Below are positions 18,358 through 27,961 of a stretch of 51,797 nucleotides of DNA, in pieces. The stretch lies in assembly GCF_010915725.1 (NCBI RefSeq), contig NZ_JAAIJR010000029.1, positions 1-51,797 of the forward strand. Reading direction: 5' to 3'. Numbering within the stretch: position 1 is the stretch's first letter; every line of letters starts with the position of its first letter. Origin of the DNA: Thiorhodococcus mannitoliphagus. GTDB lineage: Bacteria > Pseudomonadota > Gammaproteobacteria > Chromatiales > Chromatiaceae. The translations under genes were made by a program, and so were the position numbers. The notes beneath the pieces are model-generated. The model ran no database searches. It was not told where the DNA came from and saw nothing but the letters and a program-made list of their open reading frames with translations.

Positions 18358-18930
18358 CTACCAAGAGCACCACTGCCTCTCGCAAGGCACACCGTCACCA
18401 TCGCCGTCCATCTTGGTGTCAGGGCAGTTGCGCAAGTAGAACGTCGCCTCCTCGCAAGAGCGCATTTCAGAGCAATAGATCTTTCCTTCGCACCGATAAG
18501 TGGGCGAGCTAGCTGGCCTCGCGGGAAGAGCCGGACTTGAGGTCGTCACCCCGCTCAGCTTAGCTTTGAGAAGCTGGAAAATTCCGGGAAACACCTGATA
18601 GGCGTAGCCGGATGCAGCGACAACGGCAAACAAGATCGCAGCGACCGCCAATTTGCTGGGGCTACCTCCGCGCCGTCTTGATTGACGCGCAGATCTCGAA
18701 GCGCTAGGCCGGCGCTCTGGTATCAAACCCTCGATCGTTGCGTTAATCGCCTTGCTTCGCCCCTCGCGATCAGTCTCGAGTGTGTAGTTGACGACATCAC
18801 CGACTACCGGGCGTCTTGGCAACCCCCTGAATGCCGAGATGTGGACGAAGACATCTCCGTCTGCATTCAAAGGCCGGATAAAACCGAACCCCTTTTCGTC
18901 ATTCCAGCGTTGAAGTCGCCCTCGGATCAT
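18358..18930 (-). CDS. Cold-shock-domain membrane protein with C-terminal Excalibur domain
   Basis: A 190-residue protein with three parts. Residues 1-66 form a cold-shock domain (KGFGFIRPLNADGDVFVHISAF, the RNP-1/RNP-2 nucleic-acid-binding strands). Residues 67-92 are a basic Ser/Arg linker, and about 92-113 a membrane segment (LAVAAILFAVVAASGYAY). The C-terminus (about 145-190) is an Excalibur calcium-binding domain: CEEATFYLRNC then DGDGDGVPCE. Cold-shock domain plus membrane segment is a known arrangement with DUF1294; here the tail is Excalibur. The fold implies a cytoplasmic nucleic-acid end and a periplasmic Ca-binding, disulfide-bearing end. It lies between gatA and gatB, and its role there is unknown. 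Confidence 0.85.
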   Translation of the reverse strand: MIRGRLQRWNDEKGFGFIRPLNADGDVFVHISAFRGLPRRPVVGDVVNYTLETDREGRSKAINATIEGLIPERRPSASRSARQSRRRGGSPSKLAVAAILFAVVAASGYAYQVFPGIFQLLKAKLSGVTTSSPALPARPASSPTYRCEGKIYCSEMRSCEEATFYLRNCPDTKMDGDGDGVPCERQWCSW

Positions 18931-19084
18931 TTGCTCGAAATCCCTGGTGGCACGAACCGAAAATTCCCAGGCATAGATCGCATCTACGCTGCCTTGTAGT
19001 GACCTGCGATCAACGCCTCAGGGTGTTAGCAAGAGTCCACAACACTCGTGACATCAACCGACAGCGTGGCGCCCAGCAGCCGCC

Positions 19085-20539
19085 TCATTCAAATCCCACC
19101 GGCGCCGCCTGATGCCAATGGGTCACGTGCTGGAGCATGTGGGCCACGTTGAGCAAGCGGGCCTCCTGGAAGTAGTTGCCGATGATCTGCAGCCCGACCG
19201 GGAGACCCTCGACCGGGGCAACCGGGATGGAAATACCCGGTAGGCCGGCCAGGTTGGTCGCGATGGTGTAGATGTCGTTCAGGTACATGGACACCGGATC
19301 ATCCATTTTGGCGCCAATTTCGAAGGCCGTCGTCGGGGCGGTTGGCCCCATGATGACATCTACCTGCTCGAAGGCGCGCTTGAAGTCATCGGCGATGAGC
19401 TGGCGGATCTTTTGCGCCTTCAGGTAGTAGGCGTCGTAATAGCCTGCGGAGAGCACATAGGTCCCGACCATGATGCGACGCTGCACCTCGGGGCCGAAGC
19501 CCTCGGCCCGGCTGCGCTTGTAGAGATCCTCGAGATCCCTGGGGTCCGCGCAGCGGTGCCCGTAGCGCACGCCATCGAAGCGCGCCAGGTTGGACGAGCA
19601 CTCCGCCGGCGCGACCACATAATAGACGGGCACGGACAGTGGGCTGTTGGGGAGACTGATCTCGACGACCTCGGCACCAAGCCGCTGATACTCGTCGATG
19701 GCCGCTTGGACCGAGCTAGCGACGCGCGCATCCAGCCCCGCGCCGAAGTACTCCTTGGGCAAACCGATCCGCAGCCCTTTGAGGTCATTGTCGAGCGCGT
19801 CGACGTAATCCGGAACCGGCTCATCGGCGCTGGTCGAGTCACGCTGGTCGAAGCCCGCCATCTCGTCGAGCACGAAGGCCGCGTCGGCCGCGGAGCGCGC
19901 CATGACGCCGGCTTGGTCTAAGGAGGATGCAAAGGCTATCATGCCCCAGCGTGAGCAGCGCCCGTAGGTCGGCTTGATGCCCGTGATGCCGCAGAGCGCC
20001 GCTGGCTGTCGGATGGAGCCGCCGGTATCCGTCCCAGTCGCCGCCGCACAGAGCCGAGCCGCCACGGCCGCGGCCGAGCCGCCGGAGGAGCCGCCGGGCA
20101 CCAGGTCGTGATTCCAAGGGTTCTTCACCGGGCCATAGTAGCTGGTCTCGTTGCTCGACCCCATGGCGAACTCGTCCATGTTGGTCTTGCCGAGCACCAC
20201 GGCCCCTGCGGCCGCCAGCTTCTCCACGACGGTCGCGTCATAGGGGGCGATGAAATTCTCGAGCATGCGCGAACCGCAGGTCGTTTTGACCCCCTTGGTG
20301 CAGAAGATGTCTTTGTGCGCGATCGGGATACCGGTCAAGGGTCCAGCGTCGCCCGCCCGCAAGGCCTGGTCCGCGCGTTCGGCCGCGGCCAGCGCGGACG
20401 CCCCGGCAACCGTGATGAAGCTATTGAGACTGGGATCGAGACGCGCAATCCGATCCAGATAGTGCTTGGTCAGCTCGACGCTGGAATAGGTACGCAGTCG
20501 CAGGTCGGCCGCGAGCTGGGCGATGGATTTGTTCTGCAT
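19085..20539 (-). CDS. gatA: Asp/Glu-tRNA amidotransferase subunit A
   Basis: A 484-residue amidase-signature protein. The Ser-cisSer-Lys triad is visible: Lys in [14 protein letters not shown], Ser in [15 protein letters not shown], and Ser in [16 protein letters not shown]. It hydrolyses glutamine (or asparagine) and passes ammonia to GatB for amidation of mischarged tRNA. The ATG overlaps the gatC stop by one base (20537-20541), so gatC-gatA are coupled. Length is normal. The following 154 bp (18931-19084) carry nothing recognised. Confidence 0.97.
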   Translation of the reverse strand: MQNKSIAQLAADLRLRTYSSVELTKHYLDRIARLDPSLNSFITVAGASALAAAERADQALRAGDAGPLTGIPIAHKDIFCTKGVKTTCGSRMLENFIAPYDATVVEKLAAAGAVVLGKTNMDEFAMGSSNETSYYGPVKNPWNHDLVPGGSSGGSAAAVAARLCAAATGTDTGGSIRQPAALCGITGIKPTYGRCSRWGMIAFASSLDQAGVMARSAADAAFVLDEMAGFDQRDSTSADEPVPDYVDALDNDLKGLRIGLPKEYFGAGLDARVASSVQAAIDEYQRLGAEVVEISLPNSPLSVPVYYVVAPAECSSNLARFDGVRYGHRCADPRDLEDLYKRSRAEGFGPEVQRRIMVGTYVLSAGYYDAYYLKAQKIRQLIADDFKRAFEQVDVIMGPTAPTTAFEIGAKMDDPVSMYLNDIYTIATNLAGLPGISIPVAPVEGLPVGLQIIGNYFQEARLLNVAHMLQHVTHWHQAAPVGFE

Positions 20540-20826
20540 TATTCGATGACCTTGGGGACCAGGTAGAGCCCGGCCTCGGCCAGGGGGGCGTTACCCTGGA
20601 AGAGGTCGCGCTGATTCGGCTCGCTGGGCGCATCCGCGCGGAGACGCTGGGCCATGTGCAGCGGATGGGCCATCGGCTCGACGTCAGTGGTATCCACCGC
20701 GTCCATCTGCGCGACCAGGTCCAGGATGTTGGAGAGATCAGCGGCATAGCGCTCGGTCTGCTCGGGCGCGATCGCAAGCCTGGCGAGGTGCGCGATCTTT
20801 TCGACATCGGAGGAATCCAGTGACAT
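20539..20826 (-). CDS. gatC: Asp/Glu-tRNA amidotransferase subunit C
   Basis: A 95-residue Gat[30 protein letters not shown] is the family's helical start, and [19 protein letters not shown] wraps GatA in known structures. The C-terminal [17 protein letters not shown] is also conserved. It stabilises the GatA-GatB contact. It is the first gene of the minus-strand gat operon, divergent from mreB across a 247-bp gap that must hold both promoters. Confidence 0.95.
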   Translation of the reverse strand: MSLDSSDVEKIAHLARLAIAPEQTERYAADLSNILDLVAQMDAVDTTDVEPMAHPLHMAQRLRADAPSEPNQRDLFQGNAPLAEAGLYLVPKVIE

Positions 20827-20937
20827 TGCCTATCCGCCGTGAGATTAAAGCGGCGAAAAATAGCATAGGGGAGGCGTGCGGCGAAACTCGCCACGTCCGC
20901 CTAAAGTCCTGCAACGGCTCGCCTTAAGGCCCAAACC

Positions 20938-20966
20938 TTGCCGATTCTCCATGGCGTTGCTAGATT
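20938..20966 (+). promoter_or_regulatory. Candidate sigma-70 promoter for mreB
   Basis: TTGCCG (20938-20943) and TAGATT (20961-20966) are spaced by 17 bp, each matching 4 of 6 consensus bases. It lies about 110 bp upstream of the mreB ATG in the gatC-mreB divergent gap. It was found by eye, and GC-rich DNA gives chance matches. Confidence 0.3.
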
Positions 20967-21034
20967 AGCCGCCCAATCATTCGAGGACCGACCTACCGGA
21001 TCTCGCACCGGCCCTCTCCCTTTGACGCCCCTAG

Positions 21035-22117
<1,083 letters not shown>

Positions 22118-22153
22118 CGGAGCCGAGAGCGCCGCTTGGCGCTGACTCGTGAC

Positions 22154-23089
22154 ATGTTTGCAGTCTCACGAGATCCCTTCGATGTGACGATCTTGTTGAG
22201 GAGCGCCGCTATCAAACCGCTGTTCGCACGTGGACCATCGCCGACCTTCCGTGTCTTCCTCGCCGCACTCGCGGCGCTAGGGCTGATCCTTGCTGATCAC
22301 CGTCATCAGCATTTGGCGATGGTCCGCTCGGCGCTTGCATTCGTGACCTATCCCATCCAGTACGCGGCCGACCAGCCCAGCGCGCTGGTGCGCATGACAC
22401 GGGAGCAGTTCGCCAGCACGGACGAACTCCGCGATGAAAACCTCCTGCTACATCGCGAGAACCTGCTCCTGAAGGCCAGGGTCCAGCAGTTCGAGGCGCT
22501 CGAGGCAGAGAACATTCGCCTGCGCGACCTGCTCGGCTCGTCCCTCGACCTCGGCGAGCGCGTCGTCATCGCCGAAATCATGGCGATCGAACTCGCCCCT
22601 TACCGTCAGCAGGTCATGGTGAACAAGGGGACCAAGTCGGGCGTCTTCGTCGGCCAGCCCGTGCTCGACGCCAACGCCGTCATGGGGCAGGTGGTCAGCG
22701 CCAGCCCCTTCTCCTCCATCGTGCTTCTCATCACGGACGCCGATCATGCACTGCCGGTCGAGATCAATCGCAACGGTCTGAGGACCATCGCCGCCGGCAC
22801 CGGACTGAGTGAAGGCCTGGAACTGCTCTACATCCCGAAAAACGCGGATGTCCGCGTCGGCGACCTCCTGGTGACCTCGGGGATGGATGGGCGTTTCCCG
22901 GCCGGTTATCCGGTTGCCCGAGTCACCACGGTCCGACAGGATCCAGACAACCCCTTCACGACCGTCATCGCCGAGCCAACGGCGCGCCTCGACCGCAGCC
23001 GCGAGGTGCTGTTGGTCTGGAACCTGAGCGAGACATCGCGCCAGCAAGCACTTGCGGGCGACGCCCCGCAGTCACGAGGCACAGAGTGA
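22154..23089 (+). CDS. mreC: Rod-shape-determining protein MreC
   Basis: A bitopic inner-membrane protein, 311 residues from this ATG. The membrane segment is about residues 32-50, followed by a coiled coil (DELRDENLLLHRENLLLKARVQ and onward) and the periplasmic beta domain (VMVNKGTKSGVFVGQPVLD, VGDLLVTSGMDGRFPAGYPVARV). It links MreB to PBP2/RodA. The start is uncertain: TTG at 22136 and ATG at 22154 lack a good Shine-Dalgarno. AGGAG at 22199-22203 lies 7 nt before an ATC codon (22211) exactly where family members begin (KPLF-RGPSP). The stop overlaps the mreD GTG. Confidence 0.92.
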   Translation: MFAVSRDPFDVTILLRSAAIKPLFARGPSPTFRVFLAALAALGLILADHRHQHLAMVRSALAFVTYPIQYAADQPSALVRMTREQFASTDELRDENLLLHRENLLLKARVQQFEALEAENIRLRDLLGSSLDLGERVVIAEIMAIELAPYRQQVMVNKGTKSGVFVGQPVLDANAVMGQVVSASPFSSIVLLITDADHALPVEINRNGLRTIAAGTGLSEGLELLYIPKNADVRVGDLLVTSGMDGRFPAGYPVARVTTVRQDPDNPFTTVIAEPTARLDRSREVLLVWNLSETSRQQALAGDAPQSRGTE

Positions 23090-23598
23090 GGCCGTCTCGG
23101 GTAAGCAGCGTGCAACGCCGTCGCAGCGGCTCCTTTTGGGCAGCACTCTTGACCTTGGTGCTGGCCATGTATCTGACCATTTTGCCGATCCCCGGCTGGC
23201 CGCTCGACTATCGCCCGCCTTGGGTCGTGCTCGCCCTGATCTTCTGGTGCTTTGCCGCGCCAGACCGCGTGGGCGTGCTGCTCGGTTTCTGTATCGGACT
23301 CATGATGGACGTGCTGACCGGCACGCTTCTGGGACAGCATGCCCTGACCCTCTCGGTGACCGCCTATCTCGCCATCATGCTGCGCGCTCGCATCCGCATC
23401 TTCCCGCTGTGGCAGCAGACCTTCTTCGTCTGGCTCATTCTGCTGGTGGAGCGCCTGCTCACGCTCTGGGTCGTCGGCGCAACCGGACAGCCCATGCCAC
23501 CCCTAACCTACTGGACACCCTCGCTGATCAGCCTCTTCCTCTGGCCCTTCATGTCGTTGCTCCTAACGCCCATGGAGCGCCGCGTAGGACCGAGCTAA
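23086..23598 (+). CDS. mreD: Rod-shape-determining protein MreD
   Basis: A 170-residue polytopic inner-membrane protein with five or so hydrophobic segments (WAALLTLVLAMYLTILPIPG, PPWVVLALIFWCF, GVLLGFCIGLMMDVLTGTLLG, and so on). WPLDYRPPWVVLALIFW and GLMMDVLTGTLLGQHAL are typical of MreD. It starts at GTG (23086), overlapping the mreC TGA. The TAA stop at 23596-23598 is also the left TAA flank of element R1 copy C, so the insertion target was the stop codon itself or lay directly on it. Confidence 0.93.
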   Translation: MRPSRVSSVQRRRSGSFWAALLTLVLAMYLTILPIPGWPLDYRPPWVVLALIFWCFAAPDRVGVLLGFCIGLMMDVLTGTLLGQHALTLSVTAYLAIMLRARIRIFPLWQQTFFVWLILLVERLLTLWVVGATGQPMPPLTYWTPSLISLFLWPFMSLLLTPMERRVGPS

Positions 23599-23701
23599 GA
23601 AAGTGTCCATCAATTGTTTTCCGATGCGAGCGATGCCACCCGAAATCCCCCCTAGCCCCCCTTTGCAAAAGGGGGGGAAGTCGTTGATGGACACTGTCTA
23701 A
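23596..23701 (+). mobile_element. MITE-like element R1, copy C (between mreD and mrdA)
   Basis: A 100-bp copy (23599-23698), flanked left by TAA (the mreD stop codon, 23596-23598) and right by TAA (23699-23701). Terminal repeats and the C/G hairpin core are intact. The mrdA ATG is only 3 bp beyond, so the element fills the whole mreD-mrdA junction and no ordinary Shine-Dalgarno remains before mrdA. Confidence 0.88.
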
Positions 23702-23704
23702 GCC

Positions 23705-25582
23705 ATGCTGGAGGACAGTCTCGAGGACCGCAGGCGGGAGCAGCGGCTCGTCACGGTGCGAGCCATGGTCGCGGCCGGTTTCGTCCTGCTTGGAATCGGC
23801 CTCATCCTGATGCGGCTCACCCACCTGCAGATGAAGATGCATGAGCACTTCTCGGTGCTCTCCAAGGACAACCGGGTCAAGATCCTGCCGGTTTCTCCCA
23901 CGCGGGGCCTTATCTTCGACGCACAGGGTGCGCTGCTCGCGGAGAACCACCCGTCCTTCTCGCTCGAGCTGACGATCGAAAAGATCGATGATCTGGACGC
24001 AACCATCGCCGAACTGGCCAAGCTGATGCCCATCAGCGAGAAAGATCGCGCCCGCTTCGAGCGGCTGAAACGACAGCGGATGCGCTTTCAGGCCGTCCCC
24101 ATTCGGCTCAACCTGACCCCGACTGAGGTCGCGCGCTTCGCGGTGGACAGCTATCGCTTTCCGGGCGTCGACGTGCACGCCGAACTCATCAGGACCTACC
24201 CCAAGGCGGCGCTAACGGCCCATGTGCTGGGCTATGTCGGCCGCATCAATGAATCCGAGCTGAAGAGCATCGACAAGGGCAATTACGCGGGGACCAATTT
24301 CATCGGCAAGGGCGGCGTCGAGAAGGCGCATGAAGACTTGCTCCACGGCCGGGTCGGCTACCAGCAAGTCGAGGTCAACGCCCGCGGGCGCATCCTCCGC
24401 ACACTCGAGAACACCCCACCGGAGCCCGGACAGGACCTCTACCTCTACCTCGACACCGCCCTTCAGCAGGCGGCAACCGAGGCCCTCGGCAACCGCCGCG
24501 GCGCGGTCGTGGCCATCGATCCGCGCAACGGCGGCGTCCTAGCGTTGGTCAGTCAGCCGAGCTTCGACCCCAACCTCTTCGTCGAGGGCATCAGCCAAAC
24601 CGACTATGACGCCCTGCTCTACTCGCCGGACAAGCCCCTTTACAACCGCGCCGTCCGCGGTCAGTACCCACCTGGGTCCACGGTCAAGCCCTTCATCGCC
24701 CTCGGGGGGCTGGCGACAGGGACAATCAACAGTCGCAAGGGCACCTATTGCCCCGGCTATTTCTCCCTCCCCGGTCAGAGTCATCGCTTCCGCTGCTGGC
24801 GGCGAGGCGGTCACGGCACGGTCAACATGCGCGAAGCCATCGTGCAGTCCTGCGATGTCTACTTCTACTCCCTGGCCAATCAGATGGGGATCGACAAGCT
24901 CCACGATTTCCTCGCGACCTTCGGCTTCGGCGCGCGCACCGGGGTCGACATCTCCGGCGAACTGCCCGGACTGTTGCCTTCGCGCGAGTGGAAGGAACGC
25001 GTGCGCAAGCAGCCCTGGTATCCAGGAGAGACCTTGATCATCGGCATCGGACAGGGCTCCTTCCTCGCCACCCCCATCCAGCTCGCCGCGGCAACGGCGA
25101 CCATGGCCAATCACGGTCACTTCATTCAGCCGCGCCTGGGCTATGCCAGCCGTGTCCCAGGCGCCCCGACGGCCCACAAGCTGCCCACGGTGAGCCAGAC
25201 GCTCGACGTCGGCGATTCGAGCTATTGGCAGACCATCATCGAGGACATGGCCCAGGTCGTGGAAGGCGCCCGCGGAACCGCCAAGCGGATCCGCTCCAAG
25301 GACTACCGCATCGCGGGCAAGACAGGCACGGCACAGGTCTTCACCGTGGGGCAGAAAGAGTCCTACAACGCCGCGACCACCCCGGAGCGCATGCGTGACC
25401 ACGCCCTCTTCGTCGCCTTCGCGCCCGTGGAAGATCCGCGCATCGCGGTGGCGGTCATTGTCGAGAATGGCGGGCATGGCGGCTCGACGGCGGGGCCTGT
25501 GGCGCGCCAAGTGATGGACGCATATCTGGTCGGAAGCAAGCTGGTCCAAGACCAAGACCAAGGGGAACCGCATGGCGACTAG
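23705..25582 (+). CDS. mrdA: Penicillin-binding protein 2 (elongasome transpeptidase)
   Basis: A 625-residue class B PBP. It has a cytoplasmic start, a membrane segment (about 18-38, MVAAGFVLLGIGLILMRL), the pedestal domain (SPTRGLIFDAQGALLAENHP), and the transpeptidase domain: S325-T-V-K, SCD in VQSCDVYFYS, and KTG at 539-541. It cross-links lateral-wall peptidoglycan with RodA. It starts 3 bp after element R1 copy C; the element end provides no clear ribosome binding site, so translation may be weak or coupled across the hairpin. It overlaps rodA by 11 bp. Confidence 0.97.
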   Translation: MLEDSLEDRRREQRLVTVRAMVAAGFVLLGIGLILMRLTHLQMKMHEHFSVLSKDNRVKILPVSPTRGLIFDAQGALLAENHPSFSLELTIEKIDDLDATIAELAKLMPISEKDRARFERLKRQRMRFQAVPIRLNLTPTEVARFAVDSYRFPGVDVHAELIRTYPKAALTAHVLGYVGRINESELKSIDKGNYAGTNFIGKGGVEKAHEDLLHGRVGYQQVEVNARGRILRTLENTPPEPGQDLYLYLDTALQQAATEALGNRRGAVVAIDPRNGGVLALVSQPSFDPNLFVEGISQTDYDALLYSPDKPLYNRAVRGQYPPGSTVKPFIALGGLATGTINSRKGTYCPGYFSLPGQSHRFRCWRRGGHGTVNMREAIVQSCDVYFYSLANQMGIDKLHDFLATFGFGARTGVDISGELPGLLPSREWKERVRKQPWYPGETLIIGIGQGSFLATPIQLAAATATMANHGHFIQPRLGYASRVPGAPTAHKLPTVSQTLDVGDSSYWQTIIEDMAQVVEGARGTAKRIRSKDYRIAGKTGTAQVFTVGQKESYNAATTPERMRDHALFVAFAPVEDPRIAVAVIVENGGHGGSTAGPVARQVMDAYLVGSKLVQDQDQGEPHGD

Positions 25583-26702
25583 TCCATTCTGGGCCGACCT
25601 CGACTGGAACGTCAGACCGACCGAGCAGGGTTTGCTGCGACGCATCCACATTGATGCGCCCCTGCTCCTGGGCTTGCTGGTCCTCTGCGGCTTCGGGCTC
25701 ATGGTGCTCTACAGTGCGGGCGATCAGAACCTAGCCACGGTGGAGCGCCAACTCGTCCGACTCGGCATCGCCTTCGGCCTGATGCTCTTGATCGCCCAGA
25801 TCCCACCCACGACCCTGCGCCGCTGGTCCCTCGGGATTTACGGGGTCGGGGTCGTGATGCTGATCGCCGTGCTGATCATCGGCGAGATCGGCAAAGGCGC
25901 ACAGCGCTGGCTCGACCTCGGGGTCGTGCGCTTCCAGCCCTCAGAGCTACTCAAGCTCGCCGTTCCCATGACGGTCGCCTGGCTGCTCTCGCAACGCCCG
26001 CTCCCGCCCCGGCTGCTCGGCATCCTGCTGGCCATGATGCTGACCCTGTTTCCTGTGGTGCTCATCGCCAAGCAGCCCGACCTCGGAACCTCGCTGCTGG
26101 TTGCCAGCGCTGGCATCCTGGTCCTCTTCATCGCGGGACTCAGCTGGCGGATGATCATCGGCCTGGCGATCGCTGCCGGCGCCCTCGCCCCACTGCTCTG
26201 GATGGGGATGCACGATTATCAGCGTGATCGCGTCATGACCTTTCTCAACCCCGAGTCCGACCCGCTCGGGACCGGCTATCACATCATCCAATCGCAGATT
26301 GCGATCGGCTCCGGCGGCATCTCAGGAAAAGGATGGCTGAACGGCACCCAATCTCATCTGGAGTTCCTCCCCGAGCGCCATACGGATTTCATCTTCGCCG
26401 TCATTGGCGAGGAGTTCGGCTTCACCGGCATCGTCGCCCTGCTCGGCCTCTACCTCTTCATCATCTTCCGTGGACTCATGATCGCGGCACGCGCCGAGAG
26501 CAACTATGACCGCCTTTTGGCGGGCGGCCTGACCCTGGTCTTTTTCGTCTATCTCTTCGTCAACACCGGCATGGTCACTGGGCTTCTGCCGGTCGTTGGC
26601 GTGCCCTTGCCGCTCATCAGCTATGGCGGGACCTCAATGGTCACCCTCATGGCGGGCTTCGGGATGCTGATGGCGATCGAGACACACAAGAGCAAGAAAT
26701 AG
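25572..26702 (+). CDS. mrdB: Peptidoglycan glycosyltransferase RodA
   Basis: A 376-residue SEDS-family polytopic protein with about ten membrane segments. FQPSELLKLAVPMTVAWLL (conserved Glu), LAKQPDLGTSLL (here IAKQPDLGTSLL, carrying the catalytic Asp region), SGKGWLNGTQSHLEFLPERHTDFIFAVIGEEFG and PLPLISYGGTSM are hallmarks. It polymerises lipid II for elongation and works with PBP2. Its start lies inside the end of mrdA, which indicates coupling. The 74-bp gap to mltB has nothing distinct. Confidence 0.96.
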   Translation: MATSPFWADLDWNVRPTEQGLLRRIHIDAPLLLGLLVLCGFGLMVLYSAGDQNLATVERQLVRLGIAFGLMLLIAQIPPTTLRRWSLGIYGVGVVMLIAVLIIGEIGKGAQRWLDLGVVRFQPSELLKLAVPMTVAWLLSQRPLPPRLLGILLAMMLTLFPVVLIAKQPDLGTSLLVASAGILVLFIAGLSWRMIIGLAIAAGALAPLLWMGMHDYQRDRVMTFLNPESDPLGTGYHIIQSQIAIGSGGISGKGWLNGTQSHLEFLPERHTDFIFAVIGEEFGFTGIVALLGLYLFIIFRGLMIAARAESNYDRLLAGGLTLVFFVYLFVNTGMVTGLLPVVGVPLPLISYGGTSMVTLMAGFGMLMAIETHKSKK

Positions 26703-26776
26703 CCTGGAATGTTAAGCGCTTTCAACATAGACTGCAGGTAACTCCTGAGACTTCGAGAGCCACCTACAGAGCCGCG

Positions 26777-27769
26777 ATGCTGCCCCCTCGTCTCCTGCTG
26801 GCCAGCCTGGCCCTCACCTCATTGGCGGCGACCGCCGAGCCAGACTCCTATCGCCTCGGCACGCAGCGCTTCATCGCCGAGATCGCCGAGACGCACGGCT
26901 TCGACGCCAGCGCCCTGGAAGCACTGCTGGCCCAAGCACGCTACCGTCAGAGCATCATCGACGCCATGAACCAGCCCTATGAGGCCAAGCCCTGGCGCGA
27001 CTACCGCAAGCTCTTCCTCACGCCCGAGCGCATCCGCGGCGGCGCGGACTTCTGGCGTGCCAACGCAGCCACCCTCCAGAGAGCCGAGGCCAGCTTCGGC
27101 GTCCAACCCGAGATCATCGTGGCCATCATTGGCGTCGAAACCAGCTATGGGGCCAATGTGGGCCGCTATCCGGTGCTCGACGCCCTGACGACGCTCGGGT
27201 TCTCCTATCCAAAGCGCGCGGATTTCTTTCGCTCCCAGCTCACAGAACTCCTCGAGCTGGCGCGTGAGGAGCAGATCAAACCGGCTGAGCTGCGCGGCTC
27301 CTACGTGGGTGCAATGGGCCTACCCCAGTTCATTCCCTCCAGCTACCGCGCCTACGCCGTCGATTTCGACGCCGATGGACAGCGCGATCTCTGGCGCAGC
27401 AATGCGGACGTCATCGGCAGTGTCGCCAACTACTTCAAACAGCACGGCTGGCGTCCTGACGGCTCGGTTGCCTTCAGGGCGCAGGTCACGACGGCGCATT
27501 TGCAGGGACTGGAGATTGCGGAGAAGCGGCCGATAGCGCCCAAGCTGACCCTTGAAGCCCTGCAGGAGAGCGGTGTGAGCTGGGAGCCTAACCTGCTGGA
27601 CTCGGCCACCCCGGCGAGCTTGATCCGCCTCGACGGCCCTGAGGAGGAATACTGGATCGGCCTGGAGAACTTCTACGTCATCACCCGCTACAACCACAGC
27701 AATCTATACGCCATGGCAGTCCACCAGCTGAGCGAGGCCATTCGCGCGGCCTTCGCCGAGGCTGGCTGA
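26777..27769 (+). CDS. mltB: Membrane-bound lytic transglycosylase B
   Basis: A 330-residue protein with a signal peptide (about 1-20, ending TAEP) and no lipobox, so it is probably periplasmic rather than a lipoprotein. The SLT/MltB catalytic domain shows FGVQPEIIVAIIGVETSYG with Glu121 as the likely catalytic acid, then GYPKRADFFRSQL-like (FSYPKRADFFRSQL), GAMGLPQFIPSSYRAYAVDFD, and DLWRSNADVIGSVANYFKQHGW. It cleaves glycan strands to make 1,6-anhydroMurNAc ends. It follows rodA in the same direction. Confidence 0.93.
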   Translation: MLPPRLLLASLALTSLAATAEPDSYRLGTQRFIAEIAETHGFDASALEALLAQARYRQSIIDAMNQPYEAKPWRDYRKLFLTPERIRGGADFWRANAATLQRAEASFGVQPEIIVAIIGVETSYGANVGRYPVLDALTTLGFSYPKRADFFRSQLTELLELAREEQIKPAELRGSYVGAMGLPQFIPSSYRAYAVDFDADGQRDLWRSNADVIGSVANYFKQHGWRPDGSVAFRAQVTTAHLQGLEIAEKRPIAPKLTLEALQESGVSWEPNLLDSATPASLIRLDGPEEEYWIGLENFYVITRYNHSNLYAMAVHQLSEAIRAAFAEAG

Positions 27770-27801
27770 AGCGCCGGGATTAGCGCGCAGAAAAAGCAGT
27801 T

Positions 27802-27927
27802 GAACCACGAAACGCACGAAGATCGCGAAGGATGTCCATGGGTTGCGACGGCATTGACCAGAGGGGCGAAGAACGCAAGGAAGACAAGCCGTTGTTCTCA
27901 TTAGCACCTTTCGCGCCCTTGTGGTTC
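27802..27927. repeat. Imperfect inverted-end repeat (GAACCACGAA type)
   Basis: The gap between mltB and rlpA begins with GAACCACGAA and ends with TTGTGGTTC, an imperfect inverted pair around about 105 bp of non-coding DNA. A related half (GAACCGCGAAGGCGCTAAGG) is found at 18289-18308 between gatB and the Excalibur gene. Short dispersed DNA of this kind is common in bacteria, but only these pieces are seen here. Confidence 0.4.
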
Positions 27928-27961
27928 CGCTTGCCGGATGTCGATTGACTGGGAGGAAAGA

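Noticed and set aside
24539-25702. A 387-codon minus-strand frame across mrdA and rodA
   Set aside because: Antisense shadow of mrdA; no recognisable protein features.
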